From Rheinheimera sp. (GTDB lineage: Bacteria > Pseudomonadota > Gammaproteobacteria > Enterobacterales > Alteromonadaceae): DNA of 64,000 bases. Shown one piece after another: positions 27,880 through 35,068 of the stretch. The translations under genes and the position numbers were made by a program. Each line of letters starts with the position of its first letter. Position 1 is the stretch's first letter. Location of the stretch: contig DMYW01000015.1 of the NCBI GenBank assembly GCA_003482455.1, positions 62,001 to 126,000 on the forward strand, written 5' to 3'. The notes under the pieces are model-generated. The model saw only the letters and a program-made list of their open reading frames with translations, searched no databases and was not told the DNA's origin.

Positions 27880-28191
27880 ATGCAACCAACCAAAGTCCAT
27901 CGTGACCAACTGCACCAATTCACTGATCTGCCCAATATCGGGCCTGCCGCCGCCGCAGATTATCGTGTACTCGGTTATCAAAGCGTCGCCGAATTAGTCG
28001 GCGTTGACGCTTATGATCTCTACGACCGCTTGTGCGCAGTGACGGGGCAACGCCATGACCCTTGTGTCATCGATGTGTTTTTATCGGTGCAGCATTTTTT
28101 AGCGGGGGACGACGCCAAGCCTTGGTGGCATTACACGGCCGAGCGCAAAGCCCGGCTTAATCCATCCGCCGCCCACAAGAACGCGCAATAA
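27880..28191 (+). CDS. Helix-hairpin-helix protein of the Cdd1/'mitomycin resistance' type
   Basis: 103 residues. FTDLPNIGPAAAADYRVLGY near residue 15 is the characteristic helix-hairpin-helix start of the small Cdd1-like (pathogenicity locus) family, followed by VGVDAYDLYDRLCAVTGQRHDPCV with the conserved cysteine and ending region. Such proteins are annotated 'mitomycin resistance' by old homology but have no demonstrated activity; a nucleic-acid binding role is plausible from the HhH. Confidence 0.75.
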   Translation: MQPTKVHRDQLHQFTDLPNIGPAAAADYRVLGYQSVAELVGVDAYDLYDRLCAVTGQRHDPCVIDVFLSVQHFLAGDDAKPWWHYTAERKARLNPSAAHKNAQ

Positions 28192-28261
28192 CCGCCAGCC
28201 TTAGTGTGTTGCGATCACGCATGAAACTGACGACAACCCAAGTTTGCCGCGAGGCCCTTAC

Positions 28262-29152
28262 TTAGCTGCGTTTTTTCACCTGCAACAAAGCATCGCTGCT
28301 GTAGACAATTAACGCGGTCCAGATAAAACCGAAGGTGATTAACCGCGATGGGTCCAGCGGTTCGCCATATAAAAACACGCCAAACACAAACATAAAACTT
28401 GGGCCTATGTATTGGAAAAAGCCCAAGGTCGACAGTTGCAAGCGTTTCGCCGCGCCGATAAAACACAACAGCGGCACCGTGGTAACAATGCCGGCCGCCA
28501 GCAACCACAGGTTCAAGCTCCAACTGTTATCGAGCAAATTCGCATGCGGCGAGTCGGCATACCCCAGCCAATACCACAGCGCAAACGGCGTTAATAACAT
28601 GGCCTCAATAAACAAACCGCCGATGGCATCCACCGCTAGCTTTTTGCGCAATAAGCCATAGACGGCAAACGAGCTAGCCAGCACCAAAGCAATCCACGGC
28701 AAGGAGCCAAAATGAATCAACTGTTGCAGCACCCCAACGACCGCCAATACCACGGCAAGCCATTGCAGCTTTCGTAAACGTTCGCCTAAAAACAGCATGC
28801 CAAATAACACGTTCAGCAGCGGGTTGATGTAATAACCAAGGCTTGCATCCAGCATATGGCCATTATTGATGGCCCAAATAAACAAGCCCCAGTTCGCCGC
28901 CAGTAACGCGCCGGTAGCAAACATCGCCAGCACTTTTTTCGGTTGTTTTAACACGCCAAGCAACTTTGGCCACAGTTGCATCACGGTGATAATCAGCGCC
29001 AACAGCAGCAAGGACCACACAATCCGATGCACCAGAATTTCCAGCGCCGGCACCTGCTGAATTTGTTTAAAGTACAAAGGCGCCACGCCCCAAAGGGTAT
29101 AGGCCGTCGCGGCGAGCGCGCCACCGATTTTTTGTTCGCGAGTTAACGACAT
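28262..29152 (-). CDS. rarD: RarD-type EamA-family transporter
   Basis: Inner-membrane drug/metabolite-transporter superfamily protein with ten hydrophobic segments. ATG 29152 gives ~296 residues starting MSLTREQKIGGALA; upstream frame (to 29260) is unsupported. The typical TLWGVAPLYFKQ, EILVHRIVWSL and LGYYINPLLNVLFGMLFLGERL motifs are present. RarD's substrate is unknown (originally linked to chloramphenicol sensitivity). Neighbours (a YigI-like thioesterase, recQ) mirror the E. coli rarD-yigI-recQ region. Confidence 0.93.
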   Translation of the reverse strand: MSLTREQKIGGALAATAYTLWGVAPLYFKQIQQVPALEILVHRIVWSLLLLALIITVMQLWPKLLGVLKQPKKVLAMFATGALLAANWGLFIWAINNGHMLDASLGYYINPLLNVLFGMLFLGERLRKLQWLAVVLAVVGVLQQLIHFGSLPWIALVLASSFAVYGLLRKKLAVDAIGGLFIEAMLLTPFALWYWLGYADSPHANLLDNSWSLNLWLLAAGIVTTVPLLCFIGAAKRLQLSTLGFFQYIGPSFMFVFGVFLYGEPLDPSRLITFGFIWTALIVYSSDALLQVKKRS

Positions 29153-29425
29153 GGAAACAACCTGAGTGTTCAGCACCACCGCTGTGCGGTTGGCGACTGC
29201 AAGAAAGGCTTGCAACCGCAACAGGCCGCAAGGAAAGTGGCTATTGTAGCCGAAAAGCACAGCGCCGTATGGTCAGACCCTCGCAACGGATTGTTTCCTT
29301 GGCTAAACAATCTCGGCTAGATGCTGTGCGACACTTTGCCCGCTAAAGTCACGGCATGGATTGGAATTCGTTAACTATCGGACACCTGAAACACCGCTAG
29401 TCCACTCCCACTAGCTTAAGCACCG

Positions 29426-29884
29426 CTACCCCACCAAATAAGTGCCTGTCCCTAGCGCAATATGCACGCCTTCATCATTGTGCAGCTCCATCCGACAGAC
29501 GCAGACTTTATTGCCGGAGCGAATAACCTGCGCCGTGGCGATAAACTCGCGGCCACGGCCTGGGCGCAGATAATCGGTGCGAATATCGATGGTGCTCATT
29601 TTGCCGAGTTTGGCCGCCAACAGCGCGGCGTCGGTGCTATCGAGTTTGAGTAAGGCACTGGAGACCGCCATGATACCGCCAACCACATCCAGCACTGAGG
29701 CTATCACGCCGCCGTGCAATATTTGCTGCACCGGGTTACCCACCAGCTGCGAGCTCCACGCGAATCGTACTTCGGCGCGCTCCGCGCTAAAGTCGGTCAC
29801 ACGCAAACCAAGCAGTTGATTAAACGGCATTTGTTGGAAGATATCGCCGATAAAAGGCAATAACGCGGTGCTGGGCAATGTCAT
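29426..29884 (-). CDS. yigI: YigI-like acyl-CoA thioesterase (hot-dog fold)
   Basis: From ATG 29884 the protein has 152 residues; the frame runs upstream to 30001. PaaI/YigI-type hot-dog motif: QILHGGVIASVLDVVGGIM, then IDIRTDYLRPGRG and RSGNKVCVCRMEL. Likely hydrolyses medium- or long-chain acyl-CoA, by family. Context with rarD and recQ supports YigI orthology. The start is uncertain. Confidence 0.8.
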   Translation of the reverse strand: MTLPSTALLPFIGDIFQQMPFNQLLGLRVTDFSAERAEVRFAWSSQLVGNPVQQILHGGVIASVLDVVGGIMAVSSALLKLDSTDAALLAAKLGKMSTIDIRTDYLRPGRGREFIATAQVIRSGNKVCVCRMELHNDEGVHIALGTGTYLVG

Positions 29885-30157
29885 AAAAGGTGGCCTTGGC
29901 TGAAAACTGGTATGACCTGACTCTAATAGCTCGGTGGCTGTCTGTAAAGCGTGCAGAAACGCGGCGCTGCCCTGAGTCCATTTGCAGACTGCCACTGTCA
30001 CTCAAGTGGCCGCAGCCGCCCCGTTTTTGTTGCTGCATCAAGCAGGTGTCATCACTGGCGCATCGCCATCACCGAGGACCCAGCAGCTATCATGAAGCTT
30101 GAAGTAATAGCTGCCGCTTTGTTACGCTCGCCCATCCAGTCCTTTAAAGTATTCCGT

Positions 30158-31324
30158 ATGACCTCTGTTCAGCCGTCGCCGCGCCACCACGCGCTCGATT
30201 TATTGCGTGCGTGCGCCATCTTGTTAGTGTTTGTTTATCACTACCGCATTTTTGTCTCGCCTGAGCAGCCGTTTGGCATCTTGGCGCAAATTGGCTGGAT
30301 CGGCGTCGATTTGTTTTTTGTGTTAAGCGGGTATTTGATCACTGCGCAGCTACTGAAAGCCCGCACGCGTGCAGGTTCCGACAGTCAGTTGTCGTTTCGA
30401 ACCTTTTACCTGCGCCGCGCGCTGCGCACCTGGCCGGCGTTTTGGCTGGTGCTTGCCCTATACATGCTGCGGGGCGATCAGCTTGGCGGGCGCGAACCGC
30501 CGCCGCTGTGGATGTTTTTAACCTTCACCCAAAACTATAATTTGCAACCGGGCACGCAGTTTTCGCATGCCTGGTCCTTGTGCGTCGAAGAGCAATTTTA
30601 TTTAGTGCTGCCGCTGTTGGTCTGGCTGGCGTGCAAATTGGGCCAGCACAAGCGCCAGTTTTGGGCCTTAGTCGTGTTGGCCTTAGTTAGCAGCTGGGTG
30701 TACCGCTTTGTGCTGTGGTGTGACTATGGCCGCGAGGATTTTGGCCAGCTGAACCAGTATTACCCTTGGTTGTATTACGGCACCTTGGCGCGGGTCGAAG
30801 AGTTTATTCCCGGCATGGCGGTGGCGTATTTGCAGTTCCAATACCCGGCGTTGTTTGCCCGCCTCACCGCTTATGGCAAAGGCTGGCTCGTGCTGTCGCT
30901 GGCGCTGCTTGCGCTGTTAGCCCTGCCCATTCGCGATGGCTATTACCAAGATGGCTTTGGGTATCTGCCACTCATGACAGTGTTTGGCTACACCTGGATC
31001 AGCTGGAGTTTTGGCCTGTTGTTGCTCGCTGCGCTTAGCCCCTCATCTGGCCTTGAGAAAATCAAAATCCCGGGCGTCGCCCAGCTGGCGCTGTGGTCCT
31101 ATTCCTTGTATCTAACGCACAAAGCGGTCGGGCATTTGGGTAAAACCTACCTGCCGATGTTGATATCCGAACCATCACCTTGGCTGTTATTGACGCTGGT
31201 AAGTGTGGTGTCGCTACTGGTGGCGGCGCTATTGTATCGACTGGTGGAACAGCCGGCGATGCAGCTGCGCGAGCGGTTTGATCAGCGCTTGTTTGTACCA
31301 AAAGGCACAAGCGCCAGTCACTGA
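30158..31324 (+). CDS. Membrane acyltransferase (Acyltransferase_3/OafA-like)
   Basis: ~388 residues from ATG 30158; an upstream ATG at 30092 and the frame start at 29951 are alternatives. Ten or so membrane spans. The N-terminal HALDLLRACAILLVFVYHY contains the R-x10-H-type motif of acyltransferase-3 proteins, followed by GVDLFFVLSGYLI. C-terminal SLYLTHKAVGHLG is also typical. Probably O-acetylates (or otherwise acylates) a sugar of LPS, O-antigen or another envelope glycan; the acceptor is unknown. No SGNH domain is attached. Confidence 0.85.
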   Translation: MTSVQPSPRHHALDLLRACAILLVFVYHYRIFVSPEQPFGILAQIGWIGVDLFFVLSGYLITAQLLKARTRAGSDSQLSFRTFYLRRALRTWPAFWLVLALYMLRGDQLGGREPPPLWMFLTFTQNYNLQPGTQFSHAWSLCVEEQFYLVLPLLVWLACKLGQHKRQFWALVVLALVSSWVYRFVLWCDYGREDFGQLNQYYPWLYYGTLARVEEFIPGMAVAYLQFQYPALFARLTAYGKGWLVLSLALLALLALPIRDGYYQDGFGYLPLMTVFGYTWISWSFGLLLLAALSPSSGLEKIKIPGVAQLALWSYSLYLTHKAVGHLGKTYLPMLISEPSPWLLLTLVSVVSLLVAALLYRLVEQPAMQLRERFDQRLFVPKGTSASH

Positions 31325-31403
31325 TGTCCTGCGTGACTGTGCCAAGGCGGCGGATTAGGCTACAATGCCGCCTTTGCGCTTTTGACGAGCCCGCGGACTT
31401 CTT

Positions 31404-33215
31404 GTGCACGACCTGCTTCACGACACCCTCAAACAGTATTTTGGTTACAGCGAATTTCGCAAAGGCCAAGCCGATGTGATCGCCAACTTATTGGCGGGAC
31501 GGGACGGCTTCGTGTTGATGCCAACCGGCGGTGGTAAATCGTTGTGTTATCAACTACCTGCGTTGTTGTTACCCCAAGTCACTGTGGTGGTGTCGCCCTT
31601 GATGTCCTTGATGAAAGACCAAGTGGATGGCTTGAAAGCCATGGGCATTGCGGCGGATTTTATCAATTCCAGTTTAAGCCGTGACGAAGTGCAAGAGGTG
31701 TTTCGTCGGCTGCGCGCCAATCAAGTCAAACTGTTGTACGTGGCGCCCGAGCGTTTATTAAAAGACATGTTTTTGCAGCGCCTCGAAGAGCTGGGCGTTA
31801 GTTTGTTTGCCATCGACGAAGCGCATTGCGTATCGCAATGGGGCCATGATTTTCGCCCAGACTACATAGCGCTCAAGCAGCTCAAGCAGCGTTTTCCGCA
31901 GGTGCCGCTGCTGGCGTTAACCGCCACCGCAGACCCTGCGACGCGTCAGGATATCTTGCAGCAACTGGGCTTAGTGCAGCCCTTTACCAGCGTGCACAGT
32001 TTTGACCGGCCGAATATTCGTTATACGGTGCAAGAAAAAACCTCCAGACCGCTCGAGCAGCTGCTGGAACTTTTAAAAAGCCAAGAACAACAAAGCGGTA
32101 TCGTGTATTGCTCGTCGCGCAAAAAAGTCGATGAACTGACCGAGAGCCTCAAAAGCAAAGGCTTTAAAGTCGGCGCTTATCACGCCGGCCTTGATGCCGA
32201 CACTCGCGCGTTGGTGCAAGACCAATTCAAGCGTGACCATCTGCAGCTGATTGTCGCGACCGTCGCCTTTGGCATGGGCGTCAACAAACCCAATATTCGC
32301 TACGTGGTGCATTTTGATTTGCCGCGTACCATCGAAGCTTATTACCAAGAAACCGGTCGCGCTGGCCGGGATGGCGTCGCCGCCGAAGCCGTGATGTTTT
32401 TTGACCCGGCCGATGTGGCGCGGATGCGCAAATGGATCGAAACCGACGAAATGTCGGATGAACGGCGTGAAGTCACCTTGCATCGGTTTAACGCGATGGC
32501 GGCGTTTGCGGAAGCGCAAACGTGCAGGCGCTTGGTACTACTGAATTATTTCGGCGAAGCCAGTCAACATGCCTGTGGCAACTGCGATATTTGTTTAGAT
32601 CCACCGAAACGGTTTGACGGTACTGAACTGGCGCAAAAAGCGCTGTCTTGTGTCTATCGCACTGGCCAGAGTTTTGGCATGCATCACAGCATCGAGGTGC
32701 TGCGCGGCTCGCAACTGGCGCGAATTCATGAACTTGGCCACGACAAACTATCGGTGTTTGGTATCGGCAAAGACAAATCGCACGACTTTTGGTTATCGGT
32801 GTTTCGCCAACTTATTCACCATGGTTTGCTTTCCCAAGACATCACCCGCCATTCGGTGCTGCAACTACTGCCCGCCGCGCGGCCTGTGCTGCGTGGTGAA
32901 ACGCCGCTGCTGCTGGCCGAACCCCGCTTAACCACCCCAAAAAGCAGTAAAAGCGCCGCGTCGCAGCAAAAACAAGTGTACGACCGTTTGTTATTCAGTA
33001 AGTTACGGGCGCTTCGCACCCAAATCGCCGAGCGCGACGACGTGCCGCCGTACGTGGTGTTTTCCGACGCGACCTTGATTGAAATGGCGCAGCAACTGCC
33101 ACAAAGCCGCAGCGAGTTTTTAGAAATTAGCGGTGTCGGTCAAACCAAACTCAGCCGCTATGGCGATGACTTCTTAGATTTAATCACCGAATACGTCGAT
33201 GAAATGGAGCTGTAA
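31404..33215 (+). CDS. recQ: ATP-dependent DNA helicase RecQ
   Basis: RecF-pathway helicase. GTG 31404 start (reads MHDLLHDTLKQYFGYSEF); no obvious ribosome site. 603 residues: helicase motif I TGGGKSLCYQLPAL, II DEAHCVSQWGHDFRPDY, VI QETGRAGRDG, then the RQC zinc-binding region (CRRLV...CGNCDIC cysteines), and a C-terminal HRDC domain (SKLRALRTQIAER ... LEISGVGQTKL). Full length and intact. Confidence 0.97.
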   Translation: MHDLLHDTLKQYFGYSEFRKGQADVIANLLAGRDGFVLMPTGGGKSLCYQLPALLLPQVTVVVSPLMSLMKDQVDGLKAMGIAADFINSSLSRDEVQEVFRRLRANQVKLLYVAPERLLKDMFLQRLEELGVSLFAIDEAHCVSQWGHDFRPDYIALKQLKQRFPQVPLLALTATADPATRQDILQQLGLVQPFTSVHSFDRPNIRYTVQEKTSRPLEQLLELLKSQEQQSGIVYCSSRKKVDELTESLKSKGFKVGAYHAGLDADTRALVQDQFKRDHLQLIVATVAFGMGVNKPNIRYVVHFDLPRTIEAYYQETGRAGRDGVAAEAVMFFDPADVARMRKWIETDEMSDERREVTLHRFNAMAAFAEAQTCRRLVLLNYFGEASQHACGNCDICLDPPKRFDGTELAQKALSCVYRTGQSFGMHHSIEVLRGSQLARIHELGHDKLSVFGIGKDKSHDFWLSVFRQLIHHGLLSQDITRHSVLQLLPAARPVLRGETPLLLAEPRLTTPKSSKSAASQQKQVYDRLLFSKLRALRTQIAERDDVPPYVVFSDATLIEMAQQLPQSRSEFLEISGVGQTKLSRYGDDFLDLITEYVDEMEL

Positions 33216-33274
33216 GCTCTAATGCCGGTAAGTTAAGCGCATTTTTAATGCAACTACTTAGCAAGTCTGGCTAA

Positions 33275-33377
33275 AGCGGCAGCGGTAACAAAACGCAGAC
33301 ACGCCGTAAATACGTCCATGTAGGCTCGTCATCCGCTATCCCTGCGGCTGACGGTCTGCTTTTTTGTTGCCGCCGCT
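33275..33377. repeat. Large imperfect palindrome with an inner hairpin
   Basis: The left arm (33275-33300, AGCGGCAGCGGTAACAAAAC...) and right arm (33354-33377) are imperfect inverted copies over about 24 bases. Between them an inner stem pairs CGTCA/TGACG and CCGC/GCGG (33327-33353). It lies after recQ and before the next gene's terminator. The size and symmetry suggest a dispersed extragenic repeat or MITE-like element, but only one copy was noticed in this window. Confidence 0.6.
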
Positions 33378-33401
33378 CGCCTTTTAAGGTTCGTTGACAC
33401 G

Positions 33402-33437
33402 AAAAAATAATGCCAGTCAGCTTATCTGACTGGCATT
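33402..33437 (-). terminator. Rho-independent terminator of the phospholipase C-like gene
   Basis: A perfect 12-base stem (AATGCCAGTCAG at 33409-33420 with its complement at 33426-33437), followed on the minus strand by ATTTTTTC. It serves the minus-strand gene starting near 34559. Confidence 0.85.
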
Positions 33438-33461
33438 AGCTGTAAGCTCGCTCTTTATTGC

Positions 33462-34559
33462 TTATTTCTCTGCTGATTGCTGTTGTTCAAACCAGCCCAG
33501 CAGCATCATGTCCGCCAGCACCGCTTGGCGGTGCAACTGTGCAACAAACGCGTGGTAGCGCGGGTCTGCCGCTTGCATCTGGCAACGCGCACCACCTGCG
33601 CCTTCTACGTCCCCCGCTTCGCCAAACAATGGCTGGTCCATTGCATATCGCCCAAAATACTGCCCCGGTGTCGGCGCTTGCCAAAAATCTTGCCAGTAAA
33701 CGCCAGTACAGCCTGGGATGGCTTGCTGAAGCAGCGCCAGCGTTTGGCGGGCGGTGTTGTCGCGAAGTGTATCGAGTCCCTGCCATGACGGATGGCTGTT
33801 TTCACGGTCCGATGTCGCGTGGTGATGGTGCAGTGCAAGCAGGCTGACTTGGCTTTGCGCGCACAGGTTTTTGTCCGCGGCCAAGTCGCGACGAAGCTGC
33901 GCTGTATCGACTGGCCAGCTATCAATGGCATCGTCAATCATAGCGCCGGTATCAGGCCGTGCTAGAAGGTAATAATCGACCAAACCGCGCAAGCGCCGTG
34001 GCCCTTCCAAATACACCGCCGTTGGGCCGTGATAAACAGGTACCACATGCGCTGGCACCGTCAAGTCTTCGATGAAATGCGCCAAGCCGCCAACAAACAA
34101 TAGTTTGTCATGTGGCGCGCTATTGGCTGCCCAACCTGCTTGCAACTGTTGCCATAAACCCAGCATGGATTGATCAATCAAGCCAATCTTGGCTAGCGCT
34201 TGCTGGTCGGGATTATAAAAATGCCAATGCAATAAGCGTTTAGGCAAGCGCAACGCATCGTCGTGCTCAAGCCCCCACCAATCACGCAGCCCCTCACCAC
34301 GGAATGAAAAACCAAGGCCGTGATCCATCGCCACATTGCCTTGCAGCAGGCGCGACGCAGCGTCACTCTGTTCGGTACTCTTGGCAACACGAGCGGCCCT
34401 ATGATCCACCACTAGGCGACTATTCGGCGTACAGTGCTGGTACTGGCTGATGGCCAAGCGCAGTAGCGGCGCATGTCCTGTGTCTGGGTGGTAAGCCAAG
34501 GCAAATCTTGGCGTGACCAACAACAGCCCTACCACGAGCCCAAGCATCTTCGCTTGCAT
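33462..34559 (-). CDS. Exported zinc-dependent phospholipase C / S1-P1 nuclease-like protein
   Basis: About 365 residues from ATG 34559 (34616 and 34604 are longer in-frame options; the start is uncertain). Signal peptide: MLGLVVGLLLVTPRFALA. The mature part has PLC/P1-fold histidine patterns: RLLHWHFYNPDQQ, and GGLAHFIEDLTVPAHVVPVYHG, where the spaced H...D...H residues match zinc ligands of the superfamily. It is probably a secreted or periplasmic enzyme acting on phospholipid or another phosphodiester; the exact substrate is not evident. Confidence 0.7.
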   Translation of the reverse strand: MQAKMLGLVVGLLLVTPRFALAYHPDTGHAPLLRLAISQYQHCTPNSRLVVDHRAARVAKSTEQSDAASRLLQGNVAMDHGLGFSFRGEGLRDWWGLEHDDALRLPKRLLHWHFYNPDQQALAKIGLIDQSMLGLWQQLQAGWAANSAPHDKLLFVGGLAHFIEDLTVPAHVVPVYHGPTAVYLEGPRRLRGLVDYYLLARPDTGAMIDDAIDSWPVDTAQLRRDLAADKNLCAQSQVSLLALHHHHATSDRENSHPSWQGLDTLRDNTARQTLALLQQAIPGCTGVYWQDFWQAPTPGQYFGRYAMDQPLFGEAGDVEGAGGARCQMQAADPRYHAFVAQLHRQAVLADMMLLGWFEQQQSAEK

Positions 34560-34718
34560 GCTGTTGTTGCCGATTGCGCGGTAAGCGCTGCGCTCTGAGG
34601 ACATTTTGCGATACACTCCGACGCGATCTCAGATCGACTTTATGGTGTGAAACTCGACCTTGTTGTGTGCTAGCACAGGGTCGAACACGCCGTGTTTAAC
34701 CCAGTTTTCGAGTAGTTT

Positions 34719-35030
34719 ATGCAGTGGCATTCTATTGAATTATCTTACAACGCCGAACATGGCATTCATTTGCAGTTTCAAAGCCAGCAACCGCTGAGCA
34801 TCCCAGACGACTGCCCACAACTCAAAGCCTATTTGCAGCAACTCAATGGTGTCAGTGGGTTGCAGCTCGAACAAGGTGCCGATTTAGTCGAAATCAGATT
34901 TAGATTTCAGCAGCATAACTGCATGATGCAATTCGAATATTACAGTCAAACCGGCTGGGTGCATACTGACAGCGACGAAGCCGATGTGCTACTGTCTTCG
35001 TTTGCCGCTTTATTAGCTGCAGGCGTTTAA
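34719..35030 (+). CDS. Small protein of unknown function
   Basis: 103 residues, no signal peptide. Starts MQWHSIELSYNAEHGIHLQF, alternating beta pattern in the first 70 residues and a helix at the end (SSFAALLAAGV). No recognisable motif. It stands 38 bases before the GGDEF/EAL gene on the same strand and could be co-transcribed with it. Confidence 0.6.
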   Translation: MQWHSIELSYNAEHGIHLQFQSQQPLSIPDDCPQLKAYLQQLNGVSGLQLEQGADLVEIRFRFQQHNCMMQFEYYSQTGWVHTDSDEADVLLSSFAALLAAGV

Positions 35031-35068
35031 TCACGGCGGCAGCACAGGTTGTAGATAAGGAGAAAGGC

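Noticed and set aside
29951..30157. N-terminal extension of the acyltransferase frame
   Set aside because: It overlaps the thioesterase gene region and lacks membrane-protein character; the family start motif is at 30158.
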